From Gigantopelta aegis (taxonomy: Eukaryota > Mollusca > Gastropoda > Neomphalida > Peltospiridae): 64,000 bases of DNA. This document shows, one piece after another, positions 10,971-24,149 of the stretch. The notes beneath the pieces are model-generated. The model was given only the letters and a program-made list of their open reading frames with translations, did no database searches and had not been told where the DNA came from. The stretch lies in assembly GCF_016097555.1 (NCBI RefSeq), contig NC_054706.1, positions 60,204,631-60,268,630 on the forward strand, read 5' to 3'. Numbering within the stretch: the first letter of the stretch is position 1; every line of letters starts with the position of its first letter. A program made the translations under genes and the position numbers.

Positions 10971-13900
10971 ATACTATATACTACATTTCGTAACGAATGG
11001 CACTACACTATATACTACATTTCGTAACTAATGGCTCTATACTATATACTACATTTCGTAACTAATGGCTCTATACTATATACTACATTTCGTAACTAAT
11101 GGCTCTATACTATATACTACATTTCGTAACTAATGGCTCTATACTATATACTACATTTCGTAACGAATGGCTCTATACTATATACTACATTTCGTAACTA
11201 ATGGCTCTATACTATATACTACATTTCGTAACTAATGGCTCTATACTATATACTACATTTCGTAACTAATGGCTCTATACTATATACTACATTTCGTAAC
11301 TAATGGCTCTATACTATATACTACATTTCGTAACGAATGGCACTATACTATATACTACATTTCGTAACTAATGGCTCTATACTATATACTACATTTCGTA
11401 ACTAATGGCTCTATACTATATACTACATTTCGTAACTAATGGCTCTATACTATATACTACATTTCGTAACGAATGGCTCTATACTATATACTACATTTCG
11501 TAACTAATGGCTCTATACTATATACTACATTTCGTAACTAATGGCTCTATACTATATACTACATTTCGTAACTAATGGCTCTATACTATATACTACATTT
11601 CGTAACTAATGGCTCTATACTATATACTACATTTCGTAACTAATGGCTCTATACTATATACTACATTTCGTAACTAATGGCTCTATACTATATACTACAT
11701 TTCGTAACGAATGGCTCTATACTATATACTACATTTCGTAACTAATGGCTCTATACTATATACTACATTTCGTAACTAATGGCTCTATACTATATACTAC
11801 ATTTCGTAACGAATGGCTCTATACTATATACTACATTTCGTAACGAAATGCTCTATACTATATACTACATTTCGTAACGAATGGCTCTATACTATATACT
11901 ACATTTCGTAACTCTATACTATATACTACATTTCGTAACTAATGGCTCTATACTATATACTACATTTCGTAACGAATGGCTCTATACTATATACTACATT
12001 TCGTAACGAATGGCTCTATACTATATACTACATTTCGTAACGAATGGCTCTATACTATATACTACATTTCGTAACGAATGGCTCTATACTATATACTACA
12101 TTTCGTAACGAATGGCTCTATACTATATACTACATTTCGTGAATGGCTCTATACTATATACTACATTTCGTAACGAATGGCTCTATACTATATACTACAT
12201 TTCGTAACGAATGGCTCTATACTATATACTACATTTCGTAACGAATGGCTCTATACTATATACTACATTTCGTAACGAATGGCTCTATACTATATACTAC
12301 ATTTCGTAACGAATGGCTCTATACTATATACTACATTTCGTAACGAATGGCTCTATACTATATACTACATTTCGTAACGAATGGCTCTATACTATATACT
12401 ACATTTCGTAACGAATGGCTCTATACTATATACTACATTTCGTAACTAATGGCTCTATACTATATACTACATTTCGTAACGAATGGCTCTATACTATATA
12501 CTACATTTCGTAACGAATGGCTCTATACTATATACTACATTTCGTAACTAATGGCTCTATACTATATACTACATTTCGTAACGAATGGCTCTATACTATA
12601 TACTACATTTCGTAACGAATGGCTCTATACTATATACTACATTTCGTAACTAATGGCTCTATACTATATACTACATTTCGTAACGAATGGCTCTATACTA
12701 TATACTACATTTCGTAACTAATGGCTCTATACTATATACTACATTTCGTAACTAATGGCTCTATACTATATACTACATTTCGTAACTAATGGCTCTATAC
12801 TATATACTACATTTCGTAACGAATGGCTCTATACTATATACTACATTTCGTAACTAATGGCACTATACTATATACTACATTTCGTAACGAATGGCTCTAT
12901 ACTATATACTACATTTCGTAACGAATGGCTCTATACTATATACTACATTTCGTAACTAATGGCTCTATACTATACTACATTTCGTACTAATGGCTCTATA
13001 CTATATACTACATTTCGTAACTAATGGCTCTATACTATATACTACATTTCGTAACGAATGGCTCTATACTATATACTACATTTCGTAACGAATGGCTCTA
13101 TACTATATACTACATTTCGTAACGAATGGCTCTATACTATATACTACATTTCGTAACTAATGGCTCTATACTATATACTACATTTCGTAACGAATGGCTC
13201 TATACTATATACTACATTTCGTAACGAATGGCTCTATACTATATACTACATTTCGTAACGAATGGCTCTATACTATATACTACATTTCGTAACGAATGGC
13301 TCTATACTATATACTACATTTCGTAACGAATGGCTCTATACTATATACTACATTTCGTAACGAATGGCTCTATACTATATACTACATTTCGTAACGAATG
13401 GCTCTATACTATATACTACATTTCGTAACGAATGGCTATATACTATACTATATACTACATTTCGTAACGAATGGCTCTATACTATATACTACATTTCGTA
13501 ACGAATGGCTCTATACTATATACTACATTTTCGTAACGTAATGGCTCTATACTATATACTACATTTCGTAACGAATGGCACTATACTATATACTACATTT
13601 CGTAACGAATGGCTCTATACTATATACTACATTTCGTAACTAATGGCTCTATACTATATACTACATTTCGTAACGAATGGCTCTATACTATATACTACAT
13701 TTCGTAACGAATGGCTCTATACTATATACTACATTTCGTAACGAATGGCTCTATACTATATACTACATACTACATTTACGTAACGAATGGCTCTATACTA
13801 TATACTACATTTCGTAACTAATGGCTCTATACTATATACTACATTTCGTAACTAATGGCTCTATACTATATACTACATTTCGTAACGAATGGCTCTATAC

Positions 13901-16900
13901 TATATACTACATTTCGTAACGAATGGCTCTATACTATATACTACATTTCGTAACGAATGGCTCTATACTATATACTACATTTCGTAACTAATGGCTCTAT
14001 ACTATATACTACATTTCGTAACGAATGGCTCTATACTATATACTACATTTCGTAACGAATGGCTCTATACTATATACTACATTTCGTAACTAATGGCTCT
14101 ATACTATATACTACATTTCGTAACGAATGTCTCTATACTATATACTACATTTCGTAACGAATGGCTCTATACTATATACTACATTTCGTAACGAATGGCA
14201 CTATACTATATACTACATTTCGTAACTAATGGCTCTATACTATATACTACATTTCGTAACGAATGACACTATTTTACTATATACTACATTTCGTAACGAA
14301 TGGCTCTATACTATATACTACATTTCGTAACGAATGGCTCTATACTATATACTACATTTCGTAACTAATGGCTCTATACTATATACTACATTTCGTAACG
14401 AATGGCTCTATACTATATACTACATTTCGTAACGAATGGCTCTATACTATATACTACATTTCGTAACTAATGGCTCTATACTATATACTACATTTCGTAA
14501 CTAATGGCTCTATACTATATACTACATTTCGTAACTAATGGCTCTATACTATATACTACATTTCGTAACGAATGGCTCTATACTATATACTACATTTCGT
14601 AACTAATGACTCTATACTATATACTACATTTCGTAACGAATGGCTCTATACTATATACTACATTTCGTAACGAATGGCTCTATACTATATACTACATTTC
14701 GTAACGAATGGCTCTATACTATATACAACATTTCGTAACGAATGGCACTATACTATATACTACATTTCGTAACGAATGGCTCTATACTATATACTACATT
14801 TCGTAACTAATGGCTCTATACTATATACTACATTTCGTAACTAATGGCTCTATACTATATACTACATTTCGTAACTAATGGCTCTATACTATATACTACA
14901 TTTCGTAACTAATGGCACTATACTATATACTACATTTCGTAACTAATGGCTCTATACTATATACTACATTTCGTAACGAATGGCTCTATACTATATACTA
15001 CATTTCGTAACTAATGGCTCTATACTATATACTACATTTCGTAACTAATGGCTCTATACTATATACTACATTTCGTAACGAATGGCTCTATACTATATAC
15101 TACATTTCGTAACTAATGGCTCTATACTATATACTACATTTCGTAACGAATGGCTCTATACTATATACTACATTTCGTAACGAATGGCTCTATACTATAT
15201 ACTACATTTCGTAACGAATGGCTCTATACTATATACTACATGTCGTAACGAATGGCTCTATACTATATACTACATTTCGTAACGAATGGCACTATACTAT
15301 ATACTACATTTCGTAACGAATGGCTCTATACTATATACTACATTTCGTAACTAATGGCTCTATACTATATACTACATTTCGTAACGAATGGCTCTATACT
15401 ATATACTACATTTCGTAACTAATGGCTCTATACTATATACTACATTTCGTAACGAATGGCACTATACTATATACTACATTTCGTAACGAATGGCTCTATA
15501 CTATATACTACATTTCGTAACTAATGGCTCTATACTATATACTACATTTCGTAACGAATGGCTCTATACTATATACTACATTTCGTAACTAATGGCACTA
15601 TACTATATACTACATTTCGTAACGAATGGCACTATACTATATACTACATTTCGTAACGAATGGCTCTATACTATATACTACATTTCGTAACTAATGGCTC
15701 TATACTATATACTACATTTCGTAACTAATGGCTCTATACTATATACTACATTTCGTAACGAATGGCTCTATACTATATACTACATTTCGTAACGAATGGC
15801 TCTATACTATATACTACATTTTGTAACGAATGGCTCTATACTATATACTACATTTCGTAACTAATGGCTCTATACTATATACTACATTTCGTAACTAATG
15901 GCTCTATACTATATACTACATTTCGTAACGAACGACTCTATACTATATACTACATTTCGTAACGAATGGCACTATACTATATACTACATTTCGTAACTAA
16001 TGGCTCTATACTATATACTACATTTCGTAACGAATGGCTCTATACTATATACTACATTTCGTAACGAATGGCACTATACTATATACTACATTTCGTAACT
16101 AATGGCACTATACTATATACTACATTTCGTAACGAATGGCTCTATACTATATACTACATTTCGTAACTAATGGCTCTATACTATATACTACATTTCGTAA
16201 CTAATGGCTCTATACTATATACTACATTTCGTAACGAATGGCTCTATACTATATACTACATTTCGTAACGAACGACTCTATACTATATACTACATTTCGT
16301 AACGAATGGCTCTATACTATATACTACATTTCGTAACGAATGGCTCTATACTATATACTACATTTCGTAACTAATGGCTCTATACTATATACTACATTTC
16401 GTAACGAATGGCTCTATACTATATACTACATTTCGTAACTAATGGCTCTATACTATATACTACATTTCGTAACGAATGGCTCTATACTATATACTACATT
16501 TCGTAACGAATGGCTCTATACTATATACAACATTTCGTAACGAATGGCTCTATACTATATACTACATTTCGTAACGAATGGCTCTATACTATATACTACA
16601 TTTCGTAACTAATGGCTCTATACTATATACTACATTTCGTAACGAATGGCTCTATACTATATACAACATTTCGTAACGAATGGCTCTATACTATATACTA
16701 CATTTCGTAACTAATGGCTCTATACTATATACTACATTTCGTAACGAATGGCACTATACTATATACTACATTTCGTAACTAATGGCTCTATACTATATAC
16801 TACATTTCGTAACGAATGGCTCTATACTATATACTACATTTCGTAACTAATGGCTCTATACTATATACTACATTTCGTAACGAATGGCTCTATACTATAT

Positions 16901-19618
16901 ACTACATTTCGTAACTAATGGCACTACACTATATACTACATTTCGTAACTAATGGCTCTATACTATATACTACATTTCGTAACGAATGGCACTATACTAT
17001 ATACTACATATACTACATTTCGTAACGAATGGCACTATACTATATACTACATTTCGTAACGAATGGCACTATACTATATACTACATTTCGTAACGAATGG
17101 CTCTATACTATATACTACATTTCGTAACGAATGGCACTATACTATATACTACATATACTACATTTCGTAACGAATGGCACTATACTATATACTACATTTC
17201 GTAACGAATGGCACTATACTATATACTACATTTCGTACCTAATGGCTCTATACTATATACTACATTTCGTAACTAATGGCACTATACTATATACTACATT
17301 TCGTAACTAATGGCACTATACTATATACTACATTTCGTAACTAATGGCTCTATACTATATACTACATTTCGTAACGAATGGCTCTATACTATATACTACA
17401 TTTCGTAACTAATGGCTCTATACTATATACTACATTTCGTAACGAATGGCTCTATACTATATACTACATTTCGTAACTAATGGCACTATACTATATACTA
17501 CATTTCGTAACTAATGGCACTATACTATATACTACATTTCGTAACGAATGGCACTATACTATATACTACATTTCGTAACGAACGACTCTATACTATATAC
17601 TACATATACTACATTTCGTAACGAATGGCTCTATACTATATACTACATTTCGTAACGAATGGCTCTATACTATATACTACATTTCGTAACTAATGGCTCT
17701 ATACTATATACTACATTTCGTAACGAATGGCTCTATACTATATACTACATTTCGTAACTAATGGCTCTATACTATATACTACATTTCGTAACTAATGGCT
17801 CTATACTATATACTACATTTCGTAACTAATGACTCTATACTATATACTACATTTCGTAACTAATGGCTCTATACTATATACTACATTTCGTAACGAATGG
17901 CTCTATACTATATACTACATTTCGTAACTAATGGCTCTATACTATATACTACATTTCGTAACGAATGGCTCTATACTATATACTACATTTCGTAACTAAT
18001 GGCTCTATACTATATACTACATTTCGTAACTAATGGCACTATACTATATACTACATTTCGTAACGAATGGCTCTATACTATATACTACATTTCGTAACGA
18101 ATGGCTCTATACTATATACTACATTTCGTAACTAATGGCTCTATACTATATACTACATTTCGTAACGAATGGCTCTATACTATATACTACATTTCGTAAC
18201 GAATGGCTCTATACTATATACTACATTTCGTAACGAATGGCTCTATACTATATACTACATTTCGTAACGAATGGCTCTATACTATATACTACATTTCGTA
18301 ACTAATGGCTCTATACTATATACTACATTTCGTAACGAATGGCTCTATACTATATACTACATTTCGTAACGAATGGCACTATACTATATACTACATTTCG
18401 TAACGAATGGCTCTATACTATATACTACATTTCGTAACTAATGGCTCTATACTATATACTACATTTCGTAACGAATGGCTCTATACTATATACTACATTT
18501 CGTAACGAATGACTCTATACTATATACTACATTTCGTAACGAATGGCTCTATACTATATACTACATTTCGTAACGAATGGCTCTATACTATATACTACAT
18601 TTCGTAACTAATGGCTCTATACTATATACTACATTTCGTAACTAATGACTCTATACTATATACTACATTTCGTAACTAATGGCTCTATACTATATACTAC
18701 ATTTCGTAACTAATGGCTCTATACTATATACTACATTTCGTAACTAATGGCACTATACTATATACTACATTTCGTAACGAATGGCTCTATACTATATACT
18801 ACATTTCGTAACGAATGGCTCTATACTATATACTACATTTCGTAACGAATGGCTCTATACTATATACTACATTTCGTAACTAATGGCTCTATACTATATA
18901 CTACATTTCGTAACTAATGGCACTATACTATATACTACATTTCGTAACGAATGGCTCTATACTATATACTACATTTCGTAACTAATGGCACTATACTATA
19001 TACTACATTTCGTAACTAATGACACTATTTTACTATATACTACATTTCGTAACTAATGGCACTATACTATATACTACATTTCGTAACTAATGGCACTATA
19101 CTATATACTACATTTCGTAACGAATGGCACTATACTATATACTACATTTCGTAACGAATGGCTCTATACTATATACTACATTTCGTAACTAATGGCTCTA
19201 TACTATATACTACATTTCGTAACTAATGGCTCTATACTATATACTACATTTCGTAACGAATGGCTCTATACTATATACTACATTTCGTAACTAATGGCTC
19301 TATACTATATACTACATTTCGTAACGAATGGCTCTATACTATATACTACATTTCGTAACGAATGACTCTATACTATATACTACATTTCGTAACGAATGGC
19401 TCTATACTATATACTACATTTCGTAACGAATGGCTCTATACTATATACTACATTTCGTAACGAATGGCTCTATACTATATACTACATTTCGTAACTAATG
19501 GCACTATACTATATACTACATTTCGTAACTAATGACACTATTTTACTATATACTACATTTCGTAACTAATGGCACTATACTATATACTACATTTCGTAAC
19601 TAATGATACTATACTATA
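10971..19618. repeat. 34-bp satellite array, about 254 units
   Basis: The unit is TATACTATATACTAC followed by ATTTCGTAACGAATGGCTC, with a period of 34 measured from successive ACATTTCG phrases. Main variants are AACGAATGG versus AACTAATGG and GGCTCT versus GGCACT. Indel variants include TACTACATATACTACATTTC near 17005, 17150 and 17600, and GACACTATTTTAC at 14265, 19021 and 19534. The first kilobase is mostly the AACTAA form, while about 11.83-12.43 kb is nearly all AACGAA. Open frames are absent because stops occur in every unit. The whole block sits between inverted repeats at 10546 and 19613. Confidence 0.97.
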
Positions 19619-19646
19619 CGGAATGGTATCTTGGTTTGCGAAGATG
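19613..19646 (-). repeat. Right inverted terminal repeat framing the satellite
   Basis: ACTATACGGAATGGTATCTT then GGTTTGCGAAGATG is the inverse of the left repeat at 10546-10580. It is followed directly by TAGATTACTTGTCCCTTACG, which also occurs next to the left SINE. Confidence 0.8.
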
Positions 19647-19668
19647 TAGATTACTTGTCCCTTACGTA

Positions 19669-19968
19669 GGGGCGGAACGTAGCCGTGTGGTAAAGTTATC
19701 GTCTGATGCGCGGCCAGTCTAGGATCGATTCCCGTCGGTGGACCCATTGGGCTATTCATCGTTCCAGCCAGTGCACCACGACTGGTATATCAAAGGCCGT
19801 GGTATGTGTTATCCTGTCTGTGGAATGGTGCATATAAAAGATCCATTGCCACTAATGCAAAACTGCAACGGGTTTCCTCTCTAATACTATGTGTCACAAT
19901 TATCACATTTGACTTCCAAAGGCCGATGATTAAAAATCAATGTTCTCTAGTGGTGTCGTTAAACAATC
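19669..19968 (+). mobile_element. SINE, H1 head with T1 tail, at the right edge of the satellite
   Basis: It starts GGGGCGGAACGTAGCCGTGT, has a B-box-like GGATCGATTCCC and the central domain, and its tail includes GGCCGATGATTAAAAATCAA and GTGTCGTTAAACAA. Its head and upstream 29 bp match those of the SINE at 10644. Confidence 0.88.
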
Positions 19969-20245
19969 ATGAACCCCATGAATCCTCTCCCCTACAATGT
20001 GAGCTCAATATCTTGAAGCATTGCGAAAAAAACACTCCAAAACGTCCAGATAACTATTTAAGTTAAACGAACAGACAGACGGATGGACGGGCGGGCGGGC
20101 GGGCTGGCATACTGGCGGAGTAAAAAAACATATGTATGGAGACAGAGGGGGATAACACGTATACCCTCCCCCCTCCACCACCCCCACCACCCCACCCCAC
20201 CACCCCACCACCCCACCCCTTCCTGTAGGACCGGTAGGGGACTAG

Positions 20246-20300
20246 TAAAGAAATGTTTTTATTTCACAACGCACTCAACACATTTTTATTTAATAATATC
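20246..20300 (-). mobile_element. SINE T2 tail fragment
   Basis: AAGAAATGTTTTTATTTCAC then AACGCACTCAACACATTTTT is the reversed T2 end only. Confidence 0.6.
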
Positions 20301-20654
20301 CATCCATTGTATTTTTGGCGCCGCTTCAAAATTTCGGCGGCTTGGGGGTAGGGGAAGGGAGAGGGAGGCGGGGAATATCCACCCGCGCCTGCCATTAATC
20401 ATCCAGGGCTATTTCTGAAACGGCTGTTATTTTAACATATATAGTGGCTGCGTTGTGAAAACGTCGTTAATTCGGAAGTTAACAGATCCGGCGGAAGGCG
20501 ACCATGTAACTAGAGAATATGATCCAAAGAAGGCGCGGAGAACCAGTTAACTAGGAGGGGTAAGGCTAGCTGCTGGTGAATGGTCTTCTGAGAATTGTTC
20601 AGTTTACTGAGCGTTCGAAGAAGACGAAGATGAAGACGAAGAAGAAGAAGAAGA

Positions 20655-20939
20655 GGAAGGAACGAAACGTTTTATTTAACGACACACTCTGCACATTTTA
20701 TTTATGGTTATATGGCGTCGGACATATGGTTAAGGACCACACAGATATTGAGAGAGGAATCCCGCTGTCGCCACTTCATGGGCTACCCACAGACATGATG
20801 GTACATACCACGGCCTTTGTTACACAAGTTGTGGAGCACTGGCTGGAGCGAGAAATAGTCCAATGGGTCCACCGACGGGGATCGATCCCAGACAGATCGC
20901 ACATCAAGCGAACGCTTTACCACTGGGCTACGTCCCGCC
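20655..20939 (-). mobile_element. SINE, H1 head with T2 tail, internal deletion
   Basis: It has a full head (GGGCGGGACGTAGCCCAGTG reversed) and T2 tail. About 40 bp covering the AAAAGATCCCTTGCTGCTAA segment is missing near 20790. (AAG)n-rich sequence with AGAAGAAGAGG occurs on both sides and may be the target duplication. Confidence 0.85.
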
Positions 20940-21119
20940 CAAGAAGAAGAGGGAAAGAGAAGAAGAAGAAATTCAATTTCCAGCTCGCTGAAACGGCACT
21001 GCTTGCAATTTGAATTTACTAAACGGGGAGGTCTATTTTTATTCATTAAACATATTTTTATATCTGAATCTGTGACTATCAAACAACAGAACTTGGCTCG
21101 TACTAGATACCAGGAAGGA

Positions 21120-21300
21120 AAGAAGGAAATGTTTTATTTAACGACGCACTCTACACATTTTATTTACGGTTATATGGCGTCGGACATATGGTTAAGAACC
21201 ACACAGATATTGAGGGAGGAAACCTGCTGTCGCCACTTCATGGGCTACTCTTTTCTATTAGCAGCAAGGGATCTTTTATATGCACCATCCAACAGACAGG
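21120..21300 (-). mobile_element. SINE, T2 tail with partial centre
   Basis: The T2 tail and the CTTTTATATGCACCATCC part of the centre are present. It stops abruptly at ACAGACAGG, so it is 5' truncated. Confidence 0.8.
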
Positions 21301-21451
21301 GCGTACTGGGTACACGGTCAATAAAGCTAGGACAATAATATATCTACGTGTGCGCAAATGCGCATAGCGCGATATCCGCGTGATGCGTATTCATCGAATC
21401 GCGCAGTGCAACTCGCCAATGATTTTTTTTTTTTATCTATACTCATTGCGC

Positions 21452-21655
21452 TGAACATAAGTATACGAGACAGGGATCAAGGGGAAGGGGGAGGGTTTAG
21501 AAATGATAGGGACGTTTGGACAAAATTAGCTGGTTTGAGAACCTTTCCCCATATATCTCCATCATTCTACTCACAATATTAGTTTTAATCCATGTAAAAA
21601 TTGCGCACTGTATTTGTTTGGAACCCTATATAGCTGTTTGATAGTAATATAAATA
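21452..21655 (-). mobile_element. DNA element, CGTACGGGCTCCC family, partial
   Basis: AGTATACGAGACAGGGATCA and ATTAGTTTTAATCCATGTAA match, in reverse, parts of the element at 27021-27366. The other terminus is not recognisable. Confidence 0.5.
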
Positions 21656-22880
21656 TTAATATAAACGTTGTTATCCCGATTCGGACATTTTCGTTTTATT
21701 AAGGCAAGAATCAGCGGTCGAATCAGCCTGCCAAGCACCTTTCCCGTTTACAAAAATGTTAGCCCGTACGACCGTATAGCTATAGTCACCATTAGACCTA
21801 CTACAATGAAAGGTTAGCGATTAAATCACGGAATGTATGCTTTCATTGTATTTTCAAGATTCTTTACTCGGCATTAACACCAGGTGAATAAATGTCTGTC
21901 CCAGTGTTATCTATAATAAATAATGCATGTTGTAACTTCGTATATGAAAACGACCTACGTTCGTGCGGTAAAAATACTTCATATATTCAGCATTATGGCT
22001 TCCAGTCAATCACTATCGAGGTTTTTTTTGTTGTTGTTCTTTCTTTCTTTCTTTCTTTCTTTCAGTATTATTACTATTAATAACGATGGCTATTGTTATT
22101 CTAAACCCCTTTTTTTCTTGCATGGTATGAAATGGCGATTCATGCTTAATGGCTTCTTAGTAAGTGGCGTGACACACTATTGAGATGTTTGTTTGGAAGC
22201 GTATCTAGGGCTCGTGTTTGTTTTCAAGGACACGCCTCAATAGACGCTTTCAACGCTCTAGAAATTGCAAAAGGTCCTAACAAGGTGGCTCAAATGAGGG
22301 AAGCTTTGAAGACGAAAACGATGCAACATGCTAATGTGTGGTCTTCAAAAATCAAAAGCTAATAAAATAAAATAAACATGTTAGTAATATTTTAAATAGC
22401 TATTAAAGAGAAGATATTTTCTCGTTGGACCTCTACTTAGATCTATACGGTATTACTACATATTACTGAGTAATATGTTGGTAAATATGGAACGTATATG
22501 TAGTGTTTGTGTGCTCCAAATATTACGTGGGCTATTCAAGAAAACAATATGGCTGGACAGTGACCGGGCGGGTGGGTGGCAACGCGTGTATTTGTTATAC
22601 CAGTACCTAAGGGTTCTGATCAATTCTTTAAATGTATTATTCACGGCTGTTTTCATGGTTGTGTAAGCACAGCGCCTTGTTTGTGACAAAAGCAGGCGTC
22701 ATTCTAGCATGGGCGAATATAGGAATTTTTTGTGTTCGGTGGTGGTGATGGGGGGGGGGGGGGGGTGTCGAAGGGGTGTAATTTAAAAAGGGTCATCCGC
22801 AGTATTCTAAAGGTCTGCCCTGGGTCAAGCCACTGGTCATACCAAAGACGGAACCCACGGCGGACATGCCTGAACCAAAT
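21655..22880. other. No recognised gene; moderately AT-rich sequence
   Basis: Nothing convincing is seen apart from (CTTT)n near 22040-22065 and a poly-G run near 22750. A 52-codon frame around 22200-22362 is not recognised and lacks supporting splice or homology evidence. Confidence 0.5.
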
Positions 22881-22885
22881 GAAAA

Positions 22886-23095
22886 GTTTGTTTTGTTTAA
22901 CGACACCACTAGAGCATTCATTTGTTAATCATCGGCTATTAGATATCAAACATTTGGTAGAGAGGTAACCCGCAACATGTTTCCATTAGTAGCAAGAGAT
23001 ATTTTATATGCACCATCCCCACAAACAGGACAGCACATACCACGGCCTTTGGTATACCAGTCGTGGTGCACTGGCTGGAACGAGAATGAACCTAA
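22886..23095 (-). mobile_element. SINE, T1 tail with partial centre
   Basis: The plus strand begins GTTTGTTTTGTTTAACGACA and extends through the centre to GGCTGGAACGAGAATGAACC. The tRNA-like head is missing. Confidence 0.8.
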
Positions 23096-23688
23096 TGGAT
23101 GTGGGCATGTAGAAGCGTTTAGTCTTTGGACTATTTCAATGTGCACTGACATGCATTATAGATTTTTCCGCCCAACCAAGCCCTGTATGATACTATTTGG
23201 TCCCGACCCTAAAACACACCTGCTAAAACTGCCTACAAAACTTGAATAATATGATAGCGATTGTTAACTGTTAGAAACTAGCGGGTAGGTGGTAGCTGCC
23301 CCGCCTCTGAAAAAAAACCCCACGAAACAACTAGTGTCCTTTTAGTGTATAAACGCACTATTTGTCTGGTTCGACACTTTATACATAATAATTATCTATA
23401 TCTACCCGATTCTGTTTTCTTTTCTACTGCCCCTTAGTTATGCTGGGCTGGGTACGCCCCTTGAATTGTATGTTACAGGTAGTATATTATCTATGTCACG
23501 ATCCTCTCCAGTTAACAAGTTATGGAACACGATAGTTCGGTTTAGATACACGAAACACTGCTCTCAAAGAAACGCATGTGCCCTGCCTATTATTGTACCC
23601 AGACACGCTGGTGCACGAATTCATTAGCTGGGTAGTTGTAATGTGCTTATGTAGAACAAGAAACTGTGTTGATATTCATGGTGCATTC

Positions 23689-23870
23689 AGTCATTTAGAG
23701 TAAGCAGGCGCGTGTGCAGGAAGTTTATGGGGTGGGAGGAGGGTCTTGACTGTGACGATCGAAGTTTATAGATGGGTAGAGTCATTTAGAGTAAGCAGGC
23801 GCGTGTGCAGGAAGTTTATGGGGTGGGAGGAGGGTCTTGACTGTGACGATCGAAGTTTATAGATGGGTAG
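23689..23870. repeat. Perfect 91-bp tandem duplication
   Basis: The block beginning AGTCATTTAGAGTAAGCAGG at 23689 is repeated at 23780 with no difference seen. It duplicates the left terminus of a MITE (CAGGCGCGTGTGCAG), whose right end is near 23969. Identity suggests it is very young or an assembly artefact. Confidence 0.85.
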
Positions 23871-23969
23871 AGTCATGCTCCGCAACAAAATATATTCAGA
23901 AAAAAGAAAATTTGCTTGAGCAGGGAGGGCGTTTCTTACCCTGAAACCACCAACCGGCACACTCCCCTG
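23705..23969. mobile_element. MITE with CAGGCGCGTGTGCAG terminus, left end duplicated
   Basis: It is a relative of the element at 2250. It shares GGGTCTTGACTGTGACGATC-like and CGAAGTTTATAG phrases and has a degraded right end (CCGGCACACTCCCCTGG). Confidence 0.55.
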
Positions 23970-24149
23970 GTGTATAATATATATACTGTATTGTGTATGT
24001 TTATAAGGATGTAAGTATGTATGTGTGTATGATTGTGCATTCATTTTGGATATGTGTATAATATGTTTGTATATGCGTATCTTTGTGTCCGTGTTTATAT
24101 ATTTAAATGTGTGCCTGTGTGTGCGTGTGTATTTATGTGTATTCACTAT

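Noticed and set aside
10971..19618. CRISPR-like regular array
   Set aside because: Units are contiguous 34-mers without unique spacers, in an animal genome.
10971..19618. Centromeric satellite
   Set aside because: The array is only 8.6 kb, is bounded by gene-bearing unique sequence, and has inverted repeats at its ends. Nothing supports centromere function.
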